Counted from the stretch's first letter, positions 23,108 to 31,787 are shown. The stretch is DNA of 31,807 bases from CALVUP01 sp964422195 (GCA_964422195.1 CAYRAF010000008.1:1-31807); one strand, 5' to 3'. Program-made: numbers and translations. The notes: generated from the letters alone by a model not told the origin.

Positions 23108-23137
23108 TAAAGTATAAAATAAAATGGAGAGTTAGTT

Positions 23138-24058
23138 ATGAAAGATGAAAGAGATTTAGAAGTAGTAGAAAAACCTAAAAAAAGTAAAGGAGTTATTATA
23201 GGATTTATAGTATTAATATTAATTATACTAGGTATGGCTGGATATATTCTAGTAGATAAAGGTATTATAAAAATAGATTCTAAAAAAACAAATTCAATAG
23301 AAAAAGAAGAAGTAAATAAAAATACAAAGACAGAAGAATTATCTATTGATGATAAATTAGTAATAGAACAGATGAATAAAGCCAAAAGTGAGTTTACATT
23401 TGGAAGTATTAATTATTTTGAAAATGATTCTTTTTATGCTAAAAATTTAACAAATGAGCAAAAATTTATGCTTGCATTTTCTCAAATAGAAAATTTGCCA
23501 GTTGGATGTAAAAAGGGCAAGAATGATTGTCTTGAAGATAAGAATGGTAATACAATTTATGAAACAAAAACAGTATCTAAAAATGAAATTGATAAGATAA
23601 TGAGAAATTTATTTGGACCAAAATATTCTTATAATAATGATAATATCGATGATGCGGCTAGCTCTATACCAACATCTGTTAAATATGATAAAAATAAAGA
23701 GGAATATGTTTTTACAGGTATCCCATTTGGATATACAGCTTTTGAGGATGTAGGTAGATGGCATTTCAAAACATATGTAGAAAAAGCATCTAAAACAGAA
23801 AAGGAAATAAGAATAAATTGTAAAGTTTGGATTCAAGTACTTATGATGGAAGAAAGCAATGATGGCTCAGATGATTATATACAATATTATAATATGTATA
23901 AAGCAAATGCTGTTGAAGAAAATTTAGATAAATACTTAATAAAAAAATCAGAAACAGGAGAAATTAATGTAGAGGAAGCAGATACATATCAATACACTTT
24001 TAAATATGACGATGAAAATAAAAACTATTATTTCTATTCTGTAGAACTTGTAAAATAA
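23138..24058 (+). CDS. Membrane-anchored extracellular protein of unknown function
   Basis: 306 residues. A charged N terminus is followed by one hydrophobic segment (residues ~18-40) ending GYILVDKG, so the C-terminal 260 residues should lie outside the membrane. The segment after the helix is Lys/Glu-rich, then a folded-looking domain with two Cys close together (VGCKKGKNDCLED) that could form a disulfide. The juxtamembrane GYI-x-x-DKG motif also occurs in the anchored protein at 684-1478, but the ectodomains look unrelated. No family is recognised. RBS GGAGAG precedes the ATG. It is monocistronic, between its own promoter and a strong terminator. Confidence 0.75.
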   Translation: MKDERDLEVVEKPKKSKGVIIGFIVLILIILGMAGYILVDKGIIKIDSKKTNSIEKEEVNKNTKTEELSIDDKLVIEQMNKAKSEFTFGSINYFENDSFYAKNLTNEQKFMLAFSQIENLPVGCKKGKNDCLEDKNGNTIYETKTVSKNEIDKIMRNLFGPKYSYNNDNIDDAASSIPTSVKYDKNKEEYVFTGIPFGYTAFEDVGRWHFKTYVEKASKTEKEIRINCKVWIQVLMMEESNDGSDDYIQYYNMYKANAVEENLDKYLIKKSETGEINVEEADTYQYTFKYDDENKNYYFYSVELVK

Positions 24059-24067
24059 TTAATTATG

Positions 24068-24095
24068 ACTTATTCCTAATAGGAATAAGTTTTTT
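24068..24095 (+). terminator. Strong rho-independent terminator
   Basis: Perfect 10-base-pair stem ACTTATTCCT/AGGAATAAGT with loop AAT, then a T run. Confidence 0.9.
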
Positions 24096-24162
24096 AAATG
24101 GTTAATATTTGTAAAATATAATGAACTTGGTGTTTTAAATTAATAATCTTTGTGTTATTATT

Positions 24163-24168
24163 TATAAT
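24163..24168 (+). promoter_or_regulatory. -10 box for the coiled-coil gene
   Basis: TATAAT 16 bases before the ATG at 24185; the -35 is weak (TTAATA at 24140-24145). It argues against the upstream in-frame GTG at 24152 as a start. Confidence 0.5.
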
Positions 24169-24184
24169 AGTAGAGGTGAATACT

Positions 24185-25837
24185 ATGAAAGGTGCTAAAG
24201 GTGGTTTAAGAGATAGAAAAATATCCGAAAACTATAGAAAATATAATAAGTCTTCTTTACAAGAAGAATTAGAAGCTATTAGATCTCATAGAATTCACGA
24301 TGGTCTAAATTTAAATACAAATGAAAATGGTATTAATGAAGTTGAAGATTTATTTATAAATGAGGAAGGTATTGGTTCAACTATACTATCTAGAATAATT
24401 GCTCAAAATATATATTCGAATAAAAAAGTAAAAGAGGCAAAAATATTACTTGAAGAAATTCCAATAGTAGTTGATGAACTAGTTGAAAATACTAGTGTTG
24501 AATATCAACCAGAAGAACAAGTTGAACAATTGCAAGAAGAAAAAGAACAATCTGTTGAAAAAGAAGAAGAAACAGAGTTAAAAGAAACTAAGACAATTGA
24601 AGAAGATAGTATTAAGAAAGATAAAGAACAGAAAGAAAAAGTAGAAATACATCATAGATATAGAGTAGGTTTTTGCGAAGAAGATATTATTGAAGATGTA
24701 TATGAATATGATAATGTTGTTGAAGAAGAAGAAAATCTTGGTGAAGTAGAAGAAGAATATACAAATGAAACTAAGTTAGAACAAGAAATACTTTTAGAAT
24801 TTGAAAGAATGCTAAGAGAAGATTATTATGAAATAAAAGATTTAGAATATCAGTTACAAGTATTAACTTCTGCGGAGGAAGATGTAGTATTACAAGATGA
24901 AATAGAAGATTTAAAAAAACAATTGGAAGAAATCTTAGAAAAATTTGAAATATTGAAAGATAAATATGAGGAACTTAAAAATTCAAGTGATTTTTCTAAT
25001 CTAATTTTACTTGATAATAATTATTTACAAAATCTAGTTACTGATTATAAAAAAAGTGCTCAAGATAGTATTGACATGGATAATTTAATTAAAAGAGTAC
25101 AAGAAGCTGAAGATTATATTAGCGTAATAGAAAAAATTATTTATATAGAAGATGAGAAAGACTATTTAGAAGATAAAATTGATGATAAAAAAGAAGAATT
25201 TGAAGATAGAGATAAAACTTTTGAGGAATTAGAACAACAATATGAAGATATAGAAAAAATTAATGATGAAATAGAAAAGTATAGTATTAATTTAGATGGT
25301 ATTTTAAAAGATATTACTAAAAAAGTTGATAATATGGGTGAAATACATAATAAAATTGAAACACATCTACAACTAGTACCAGATATTAATAGAATTGCTA
25401 GGGTTGTTGCAGATTTTACCGCATCAACTATAATTCCTAGAACTAGAAGAGGAAATATTGCAAGAGCTGCTTTAATAGTAGATGGCATTAGAAATTTACG
25501 TAATGCTTTTAGTATAGAAAGAAGAACTGAAGAGAGACAAGTGGCACAGTATGTTAATTATGCTAAAGAAATAGGTAAAAATATAGATACTATTAATGAT
25601 TTTAAATATAATATTGATGATGCTACTAAAAATATTACTGATATTAGGGATACTTTAAAAGATGAGTTAAAGGATTATATTAATTTAGTACCAGAATTTA
25701 AAGAATTAATGGATAATTTAGATAAAATAGAAAAAAGCTTAGAAGAACAAAAATATTACATTTCTAGGTATGGTTATGAAATGCAAAGGGAATTAGAAAG
25801 AAATAACGCAAAAGTATTAGTTTATAAAAATGTTTAA
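24185..25837 (+). CDS. Large acidic coiled-coil protein of unknown function
   Basis: 550 residues from ATG 24185, preceded by AGAGGTGAA. There is no signal peptide and no clear membrane helix, so it is probably cytoplasmic. After a basic start (KGAKGGLRDRKISENYRKYN) come ~100 residues rich in Glu and Lys, then long helices with heptad-like Leu/Ile spacing (for example LEYQLQVLTSAEEDVVLQDE and IEDLKKQLEEILEKFEILK). A conserved-looking, less charged block at about residues 400-440 (VADFTASTIIPRTRRGNIAR) may pack into a bundle, followed by more amphipathic helix. It could be a structural or cytoskeletal scaffold, but nothing in the sequence proves that. Confidence 0.75.
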   Translation: MKGAKGGLRDRKISENYRKYNKSSLQEELEAIRSHRIHDGLNLNTNENGINEVEDLFINEEGIGSTILSRIIAQNIYSNKKVKEAKILLEEIPIVVDELVENTSVEYQPEEQVEQLQEEKEQSVEKEEETELKETKTIEEDSIKKDKEQKEKVEIHHRYRVGFCEEDIIEDVYEYDNVVEEEENLGEVEEEYTNETKLEQEILLEFERMLREDYYEIKDLEYQLQVLTSAEEDVVLQDEIEDLKKQLEEILEKFEILKDKYEELKNSSDFSNLILLDNNYLQNLVTDYKKSAQDSIDMDNLIKRVQEAEDYISVIEKIIYIEDEKDYLEDKIDDKKEEFEDRDKTFEELEQQYEDIEKINDEIEKYSINLDGILKDITKKVDNMGEIHNKIETHLQLVPDINRIARVVADFTASTIIPRTRRGNIARAALIVDGIRNLRNAFSIERRTEERQVAQYVNYAKEIGKNIDTINDFKYNIDDATKNITDIRDTLKDELKDYINLVPEFKELMDNLDKIEKSLEEQKYYISRYGYEMQRELERNNAKVLVYKNV

Positions 25838-25844
25838 AAAAGAC

Positions 25845-25873
25845 TTGAAATAAATAAACAAGTTTGTTATAAT
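25845..25873 (+). promoter_or_regulatory. Promoter of tRNA-Met
   Basis: TTGAAA (25845-25850), 17-base spacer, TGT-extended TATAAT (25868-25873). Confidence 0.85.
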
Positions 25874-25891
25874 TAACTTACTTGTTCAAAT

Positions 25892-25968
25892 GGCGATGTA
25901 GCTCAGCTGGCTAGAGCATTCGGTTCATACCCGAAAGGTCGTGAGTTCGATCCTCACTGTCGCTACCA
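25892..25968 (+). tRNA. tRNA-Met (CAT), elongator
   Basis: 77 bases including an encoded CCA. D arm (AGCTCAGCTGGCTAGAGC), anticodon stem TTCGG/CCGAA with loop TTCATAC (anticodon CAT at 25926-25928), and T arm GTGAG-TTCGATC-CTCAC are all present. The anticodon stem lacks the three G-C pairs of initiator tRNA, and the sequence closely follows the Bacillus elongator tRNA-Met. The acceptor stem contains G-U pairs, including the first pair. It has its own promoter and terminator. Confidence 0.94.
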
Positions 25969-25979
25969 TAAGAAATTTT

Positions 25980-26009
25980 AGTTGAACTAATAATAGTTCA
26001 ACTTTTTTT
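25980..26009 (+). terminator. Terminator of tRNA-Met
   Basis: Perfect 10-base-pair stem AGTTGAACTA/TAGTTCAACT, loop ATAA, T run. Confidence 0.92.
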
Positions 26010-26021
26010 ATAAAAATATTG

Positions 26022-26050
26022 TTGCACAAATAGAACAAATGATATATAAT
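26022..26050 (+). promoter_or_regulatory. Promoter of the HTH gene
   Basis: TTGCAC (26022-26027), 17-base spacer, TATAAT (26045-26050). The start is predicted near 26057, so the leader is about 10 nt and consists almost only of the RBS. Confidence 0.75.
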
Positions 26051-26066
26051 TAAATTGGTGATAAAA

Positions 26067-26333
26067 ATGGAAAAGGATAATTTAATGTTAGAAGAAAAAT
26101 TATATCAGGATTTTAATTATGATTTTACTTGCTTAAGACATAAACTTGGATTAACACAACAAGAGATGGCAGATAGATCTAATGTTTTAAGAGATAAAAT
26201 AGCAAAGATTGAAAGAGGAATTTATCCACCTAATATTAAAAGTATACTTAAAATATTAGGACCACTTGGATATACTATTAAAATAGTAAAAATTAATAAT
26301 AACAAAGAGTCGGATAAATGGAAAATAAAATGA
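26067..26333 (+). CDS. Small Xre-family HTH DNA-binding protein
   Basis: 88 residues from ATG 26067 (GGTGAT at 26057-26062 precedes it; the TTG at 26055 is upstream of the RBS). The centre is a five-helix Cro/C1-type domain: LRHKLGLTQQEMADRSNVLR is the helix-turn-helix, followed by KIAKIERGIYPPNIKSILKI. A short C-terminal strand (YTIKIVKI) resembles HigA or phage-repressor dimer ends. No toxin gene adjoins. It is followed by a KilA-N gene, so the pair may be a phage-derived regulatory unit. Confidence 0.8.
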   Translation: MEKDNLMLEEKLYQDFNYDFTCLRHKLGLTQQEMADRSNVLRDKIAKIERGIYPPNIKSILKILGPLGYTIKIVKINNNKESDKWKIK

Positions 26334-26351
26334 TATTATTAACTAAATACT

Positions 26352-26381
26352 TTGAAAATAAAAAAATAATAACCGTATAAA
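26352..26381 (+). promoter_or_regulatory. Probable promoter of the KilA-N gene
   Basis: TTGAAA (26352-26357), 18-base spacer, TATAAA (26376-26381), 32 bases before the ATG. Confidence 0.55.
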
Positions 26382-26412
26382 ATAACTGTCATTTTGTTAG
26401 AGGTGAAATATT

Positions 26413-27225
26413 ATGGAATTAAAAGTAGATAAACAAATTATTAATTATATGAAAATCGGAGATGAAGATTACATATCAATAACAGATATGCTGAAATCTA
26501 AAGATGGTAATTTTTTTATTGCTGATTGGTTAAGAAATAGGAATACTATAGAATTCTTAGGTATTTGGGAAGAATTACATAATCCAAGTTTTAATTATGG
26601 CGAATTTGCCATAATTAAAAGTCAAGCAGGGTTGAATAGCTATAAATTAAGTGTTAAAGAATGGGTGGAAAAAACAAATGCTATTGGTATTACATCAAAA
26701 GCTGGTAGATATGGTGGAACATATGCACATAAAGATATTGCTTTTGAATTTGGAATGTGGATTAGTCCAAAATTTAAATTATTATTGATTAAGGAATTTG
26801 AAAGATTAAAGAAAGAAGAACAAAGTAAACTAGATTGGAGTGCTAAACGAGAATTGTCAAAAATTAATTATAAGATTCATACTAGTGCTATAAAATATAA
26901 ATTAATACCTATCAAACTAACTAAAGCACAAATTAATTATATTTATGCCGAAGAAGCAGATGTATTAAATATGGCATTATTTGGCCAAACTGCTAAAGAA
27001 TGGAGAATAAATAATCCTAAATTAGAGGGGAATATTAGGGATTATGCATCGATAAATGAATTAATATGTTTAGCTAATTTAGAAAATTTAAATTCAGTAT
27101 TTATTAATGATGGTTTAAGTCAATCAATAAGATTAGAAAGATTAAATAAAATAGCAATATCCCAAATGAAAGTATTAAACAACTCTGATACAATTTCATT
27201 AGAGAATAATCAACAAATTAAATAA
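26413..27225 (+). CDS. KilA-N domain protein, phage-type
   Basis: 270 residues. The first ~130 residues are a KilA-N DNA-binding domain: DEDYISITDMLKSKDGNFFI, then NRNTIEFLGIWEELHNPSFN and the signature GRYGGTYAHKDIAFEFGMWI with SPKFKLLLIKEFERL. The rest is helical and includes LTKAQINYIYAEEADVLNMA, commonly seen behind this domain in phage-type proteins. KilA-N proteins occur in phages, prophages and bacterial genomes, often as antirepressor-like or regulatory proteins of unclear role. No phage structural gene, integrase or repeat flanks it here. RBS AGAGGTGAA precedes the ATG. Confidence 0.88.
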   Translation: MELKVDKQIINYMKIGDEDYISITDMLKSKDGNFFIADWLRNRNTIEFLGIWEELHNPSFNYGEFAIIKSQAGLNSYKLSVKEWVEKTNAIGITSKAGRYGGTYAHKDIAFEFGMWISPKFKLLLIKEFERLKKEEQSKLDWSAKRELSKINYKIHTSAIKYKLIPIKLTKAQINYIYAEEADVLNMALFGQTAKEWRINNPKLEGNIRDYASINELICLANLENLNSVFINDGLSQSIRLERLNKIAISQMKVLNNSDTISLENNQQIK

Positions 27226-27290
27226 GTTAAATAAATATTTAAGTAATTGAAATTTTTAACGCTTGTAAAAAACTAGTATTTTTTATATTA

Positions 27291-27296
27291 TATAAT
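27291..27296 (+). promoter_or_regulatory. -10 box implying a leaderless or near-leaderless mRNA
   Basis: TATAAT ends 11 bases before the ATG at 27307, so transcription should start about 4 bases before it. No strong -35 (TTGTAA is 22 bases away). Confidence 0.45.
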
Positions 27297-27306
27297 TGTG
27301 ATTGTT

Positions 27307-28083
27307 ATGAATGAAAAAGAATTAATAGAATACTATAATAAGTTTAATGAAGATAAAAGATTAAAGACTAGACATGGACAAGTTGAATATTTAACTACTA
27401 TGAAATATCTTCATAAATATTTAAAAAAATTCAATAATCCAAAAATACTAGATGTAGGTGCAGCTACAGGTGCTTATACTATTCCTTTATTTGAAGAAGG
27501 ATATGATGTAGTAGCTTTTGAACTTGTTAAACACAATTTAAAAGAAATAGAAATAAAGAATAAGGATATTCCATGCGTATTAGGTAATGCTATAGATTTA
27601 TCAAAATTTAAAAATAATTCATTTGATATAGTTCTCTTATTTGGACCAATGTATCACTTAATTAGTTATGATGAAAAAGTTAAAGCTTTAAAAGAAGCAA
27701 AAAGAGTATTAAAGAATAATGGTTATATATTTATTAGCTATTGTATGAATGAATATGCAGTTATTACACATGGATTTATAGATAATAATATAAAAGCTAC
27801 TATAGAAAATAAAGAGATTAATAAAGAATTTTCAATAACCCCAAAAGAAAATGATCTTTATTCTTTTGTTAGATTAAAAGATATAAATAAACTTAATAAA
27901 GATTCAGGATTAAAAAGAATAAAAATATTATCTCAAGATGGTCCAACTGAGTACATAAAGAAGACAATTAATAAAATGGATGATGATATATTTAATATAT
28001 ACTTAAATTATCATTTTAGTACTTGTGAAAACAAAGAATTATTAGGCGCAGGAAGACATATTTTAGATATTGTTAGTAAGTAG
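27307..28083 (+). CDS. Class I SAM-dependent methyltransferase
   Basis: 258 residues from ATG 27307; GTG 27298 is possible but abuts the -10 box. Motif I is ILDVGAATGAYTIPLFEEGY, the ribose-binding acidic residue lies in VAFELV, and FDIVLLFGPMYHLIS is the motif IV/V region, followed by LKEAKRVLKNNGYIFISY. This is a Methyltransf_11/25-type fold with a C-terminal addition of ~90 residues. No substrate can be read from the sequence. It lies 7 bases before a serine hydrolase gene with no terminator between, and is likely co-transcribed. Confidence 0.85.
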   Translation: MNEKELIEYYNKFNEDKRLKTRHGQVEYLTTMKYLHKYLKKFNNPKILDVGAATGAYTIPLFEEGYDVVAFELVKHNLKEIEIKNKDIPCVLGNAIDLSKFKNNSFDIVLLFGPMYHLISYDEKVKALKEAKRVLKNNGYIFISYCMNEYAVITHGFIDNNIKATIENKEINKEFSITPKENDLYSFVRLKDINKLNKDSGLKRIKILSQDGPTEYIKKTINKMDDDIFNIYLNYHFSTCENKELLGAGRHILDIVSK

Positions 28084-28090
28084 GTGAAGT

Positions 28091-28984
28091 ATGAAAAGAA
28101 AAGATATTAAAATTAAATCAGAATGTGATAATCTAGAGTTATCAGTAACTATGTTTATCCCAGATGAAGAAGTAATTGGTATTGTACAATTTTCTCATGG
28201 TATGGTTGAACATAAAATATATTATTTTGAATTTATGAAATATTTAACTAAGTTAGGTTATGTAACTATAATTAATGATCATAGAGGGCATGGGAAAAGC
28301 GTTAAAGAAAAAGAAGATTTAGGATATTTCTATGAGGAAAGTTCAGATTATATTGTTGATGACTTACATCAAGTTACAAAATATGTAAAAAAAGAATACC
28401 CAAATAAAAAAGTAATATTATTTGGTCATAGTATGGGTTCTTTAATAGTTAGAAAATACATAAAGAAATATGATAATGAAATAGAAAAATTAATAGTATG
28501 TGGTTCCCCAAGTATTAATCATTTATCAAGTATGGGAGTCTTACTTTCTAAAACTATCAAATTATTTAAAGGAGATAAATATAGAAGTAAGTTTTTAAAT
28601 ACACTTGCCTTATCTAAAAAAGCAACTAAAGATTGGTTATCATATGATTTAGATTATATTAACAATTATAGGAAAGATCCTTTATGTAATTATATTTTTA
28701 CTACTAATGGATTTATTAATTTAACTAGATTAATGGTAGATACATACTCTAAAAAAGATTGGAAATTATATAATAAGGATTTAAAAATATTTTTTATCGC
28801 AGGGTATGATGATATTGTCATAAAAAATGAAAAATTATGGTTAAAAAGTATTAGTTTTTTAAGAAAAATAGGATATGAGAATATTTCTTATAAAATGTAT
28901 CCTAATAAAAAACATGCTTTGATTTTAGAAAAAGAAAAAGAAGAAGTTTATGAAGATATAGTAAATTTTATAAAGAAGGGATAA
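28091..28984 (+). CDS. Alpha/beta hydrolase, serine aminopeptidase S33/monoacylglycerol lipase type
   Basis: 297 residues. The nucleophile elbow GHSMGS places Ser114; the acid is in AGYDDIV (Asp240 or Asp241) and the base is His275 in NKKHALILE. An oxyanion-loop SHGMVEHKIYYFEF and DHRGHGKS match the lysophospholipase-like Hydrolase_4 group, and the cap domain is in residues ~135-215. There is no signal peptide, so it is cytoplasmic. Likely substrates are lipid esters or small acyl esters. It ends 1 base before the U32 gene. Confidence 0.9.
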   Translation: MKRKDIKIKSECDNLELSVTMFIPDEEVIGIVQFSHGMVEHKIYYFEFMKYLTKLGYVTIINDHRGHGKSVKEKEDLGYFYEESSDYIVDDLHQVTKYVKKEYPNKKVILFGHSMGSLIVRKYIKKYDNEIEKLIVCGSPSINHLSSMGVLLSKTIKLFKGDKYRSKFLNTLALSKKATKDWLSYDLDYINNYRKDPLCNYIFTTNGFINLTRLMVDTYSKKDWKLYNKDLKIFFIAGYDDIVIKNEKLWLKSISFLRKIGYENISYKMYPNKKHALILEKEKEEVYEDIVNFIKKG

Positions 28985-28985
28985 A

Positions 28986-31217
28986 ATGAAAAAAGTAGAA
29001 TTACTTTCACCTGTTGGTAATTTTGCTATGCTAAAACAAGCTATTCATAATGGCACAGATGCAGTTTATTTAGGTGGAAAGAATTTTGGTGCTAGAAAGT
29101 ATAGTGATAATTTCACTAAAGAGGAATTAAAAGAAGTTATAAGGTATGCTCATCTTTATGACGTTAAAGTTTATCTTACTGTAAATACTATTGTATATGA
29201 AAAAGAAATAAATGATTTTATAGAATATATTAAGTATTTATATAGTATTAATGTTGATGCTTTAATTATGCAAGATATTGGAATGATTTGTTTAGTTAAA
29301 AGCATTCTTCCAGATTTTGAAATACATGCTTCTACGCAAATGAATATTCATAATCAAGAAGGATTTGATTTACTTGAAGATATAGGTATATCTAGAATAG
29401 TTCTTGCTAGAGAAATGGGTATAAATGAAATTAAAAATATAAAAACAAAATTAGAAAAAGAAGTTTTTATTCATGGAGCTTTATGTATAAGCTATTCTGG
29501 AAATTGTCTATTTTCATCTCTAATTGGAAACAGAAGTGGTAATAGAGGTGAATGTGCGGGTACTTGTAGACTTCCATATAAATTATTAGAGAATGATAAA
29601 ATAATAAAAACATCAGGTAATTATTTGTTAAGTACTAAAGAATTATCTTCTATAGATAATTTAAAAAATATATTAGATGCTAATGTTGATAGTCTAAAAA
29701 TAGAAGGAAGAATGAAATCTCCTGAATATGTAGGATTAGTTACTAAAATATATAGATCTTTAATAGATAAGTATTATATGGGTAAAGAATTAACTTTTAA
29801 TAAACAAGAAATAGACGATTTAAAACAAATATTTAATAGACAGTTTACTAAAGGATTTATAAATAATGCTACATATGATGATTTAATGAATATTAAAACT
29901 CCTAATCATTTAGGTATAAATATAGGAGAAGTAGTTGATTTTAATAAAAAAAAGATTAAGATTAAATTAAATAAAGAGTTGAATCAATATGATGGTATTA
30001 GATTTAAAGATCAAGATAAAGGTTTAATAGTAAACTATTTATATGATAAGAATGATAATTATATAAGTTCTTCTAAAGATTATGTTTATTTAGATAATAA
30101 CTTAGGTATAAATACTAAAACACAAGTATTAAGAACTTTTTCCTATAAATTAAAGAAAAAATTAGAGAAGATAAATGAAAAGAAAATAAATATTAAGTTT
30201 AATGTAAAAGCAAGACTTAATGAACAGTTACAAGTATCTATCAGTGATAATAATAATACATTTACTGTATATGGTAATATTGTTGAAAAATCATTAAATA
30301 GAGCTACTACTAAAGAAGAAATAGAAAATAAACTATTAAGAATTAAAGATACTCCATTTATATGTAATGAAATAAATATTGATATCGATAATAATACTTT
30401 TATTCCTATTAGTAGTATTAATAATATTAGACGAGATTTAATTGATAAATTGCTTAATTCTAGATATAGGGATGAAAGAGAATTAAGTAATAAAGTTATA
30501 TCTTTAAAAAATAGTAATAAAAAGATAACTAATGAAATATCTATAATAGTAAGAAATGAAGAACAATTAAAAACATGTTTAAGTTTAGAAATAGATAATA
30601 TATATGTTGATGATTATACTTTATTTTTAAAATATAAAAATCATAAGAATGTATATTATAATTTGGATCGAGTTAATATAAAATATAGAGATTATCTTAA
30701 TGATAAACTTTTAATAAATGATTTAGCTTCAATAAATAAATATGATTGTATAAAAAATAGTAGTTGTTATTTAAATATAGTTAATAGTTATAGTGTTAAT
30801 TATTTATTAAACTATGTAGACAAAGTTACTTTATCAGTTGAAAATAGTATTGATAGTATAAAAGATATTATTGAAGGATATAAGACTAATTTTAAGAAAA
30901 ATCCTAATTTAGATATAGTTATCTATGGTAAAGTAGATCTAATGATTATGAAATATTGTCCATTAAACTTGCTTGTCAATAAAGATAAAACATGTAGAAT
31001 ATGTAAGAATGGACAAAAGTATTATTTACAAGATCGAAAGAATGAGTTATATAGAATACTTCAGAAGAATGAAATTACTCATTTAATACATAGTAAGAAT
31101 ATTAATTATTTAAGTGACATAGATAAATTAAAAAAGATAGGTATTTCAAATTTTACAATTATTTTATTAGATGAAGATGAAAAAGAAATAAAAAAAATAA
31201 TAAAATACTTTAAGTAA
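28986..31217 (+). CDS. U32 family (TrhP/RlhA-like) protein, long form
   Basis: 743 residues. The N-terminal ~330 residues are a U32 domain: VELLSPVGNFAMLKQAIHNG, GTDAVYLGG, the HASTQMNIHN strand and a Cys-rich motif HGALCISYSGNC followed by RGECAGTCRLPY, whose Cys can hold an Fe-S cluster. DSLKIEGRMKSPEYVG closes the barrel. Relatives hydroxylate tRNA U34 (TrhP) or 23S C2501 (RlhA) with prephenate involved, or act as peptidases; the long C-terminal part, beyond ~residue 380, resembles the DUF3656-type extension of the RlhA-like group. It ends with a second Cys cluster near CPLNLLVNKDKTCRICKNG. I favour RNA hydroxylation over proteolysis. Confidence 0.85.
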   Translation: MKKVELLSPVGNFAMLKQAIHNGTDAVYLGGKNFGARKYSDNFTKEELKEVIRYAHLYDVKVYLTVNTIVYEKEINDFIEYIKYLYSINVDALIMQDIGMICLVKSILPDFEIHASTQMNIHNQEGFDLLEDIGISRIVLAREMGINEIKNIKTKLEKEVFIHGALCISYSGNCLFSSLIGNRSGNRGECAGTCRLPYKLLENDKIIKTSGNYLLSTKELSSIDNLKNILDANVDSLKIEGRMKSPEYVGLVTKIYRSLIDKYYMGKELTFNKQEIDDLKQIFNRQFTKGFINNATYDDLMNIKTPNHLGINIGEVVDFNKKKIKIKLNKELNQYDGIRFKDQDKGLIVNYLYDKNDNYISSSKDYVYLDNNLGINTKTQVLRTFSYKLKKKLEKINEKKINIKFNVKARLNEQLQVSISDNNNTFTVYGNIVEKSLNRATTKEEIENKLLRIKDTPFICNEINIDIDNNTFIPISSINNIRRDLIDKLLNSRYRDERELSNKVISLKNSNKKITNEISIIVRNEEQLKTCLSLEIDNIYVDDYTLFLKYKNHKNVYYNLDRVNIKYRDYLNDKLLINDLASINKYDCIKNSSCYLNIVNSYSVNYLLNYVDKVTLSVENSIDSIKDIIEGYKTNFKKNPNLDIVIYGKVDLMIMKYCPLNLLVNKDKTCRICKNGQKYYLQDRKNELYRILQKNEITHLIHSKNINYLSDIDKLKKIGISNFTIILLDEDEKEIKKIIKYFK

Positions 31218-31254
31218 AATTATAAATATGTTAAAATTATATTAGGTGATGCTT

Positions 31255-31761
31255 ATGGAAAGTAGAAAAAAAGGGACGCTAAAAGATTGGATAGAAGTAT
31301 TAGTTTTAATAACTATAATTATTTCAGTATGTTTATATTTATGTAGTTTATACAATAATTATAAGAAAGAAAGTATGAATAATTTTGTATTAGAAGATAC
31401 TGTCAAGCAAATAAAGTATGAGGAAATAAAACCATATTTACAAGAAAATAATGATGTGTATTTATATATATGTGTTAATGATGATAATGATTGTCGTGAA
31501 TTTGAAGAAAGTATCAAAGAAAAAATAAGAATCAAAGACTTAGGTGAATATATTGTTTATTTAAATTTGAAAGATTATCCTAATAAAAAAGAGATTATAG
31601 ATGATTTAAATGATAATTATGCTAGCAAAAAAAAGATAGATTATTATCCTGCTTTTGTCAGAATTAAAAATCAAAAAATAGTTAGTATGGTAGAAAAGAT
31701 TAATAAAAAATTAACAAAATCTAATTTTGAAAAATTTATAGAAGTAAATGAGATTAGTTAA
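31255..31761 (+). CDS. Membrane-anchored thioredoxin-like protein lacking one active-site Cys
   Basis: 168 residues from ATG 31255 (AGGTGAT at 31244-31250 decides the start). One membrane helix at residues ~13-34, then a thioredoxin-like domain. VYLYICVNDDNDCREFEE aligns with the usual active-site strand and helix, but the first position of CxxC is Asp and only the second Cys remains. YYPAFVRIKNQKIV fits the cis-Pro strand. A single Cys suggests loss of disulfide exchange or a role in binding or mixed-disulfide chemistry. The domain assignment is by pattern recognition, not a search. Confidence 0.65.
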   Translation: MESRKKGTLKDWIEVLVLITIIISVCLYLCSLYNNYKKESMNNFVLEDTVKQIKYEEIKPYLQENNDVYLYICVNDDNDCREFEESIKEKIRIKDLGEYIVYLNLKDYPNKKEIIDDLNDNYASKKKIDYYPAFVRIKNQKIVSMVEKINKKLTKSNFEKFIEVNEIS

Positions 31762-31774
31762 TAATCTCATTTTA
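31750..31774 (+). terminator. Weak terminator or inter-gene hairpin
   Basis: GAGATTA/TAATCTC hairpin (31750-31756 with 31762-31768) across the stop codon, then a short T tract. It may only attenuate. Confidence 0.45.
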
Positions 31775-31787
31775 AAATGGAGGAATT

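Noticed and set aside
24152..24184. GTG at 24152 as start of the coiled-coil protein
   Set aside because: It lies upstream of the -10 box and the RBS; ATG 24185 has AGAGGTGAA in front.
25892..25968. Initiator tRNA-fMet or lysidine-modified tRNA-Ile
   Set aside because: The anticodon stem lacks the three G-C pairs of the initiator, and the body matches Bacillus elongator tRNA-Met rather than tRNA-Ile(CAT).
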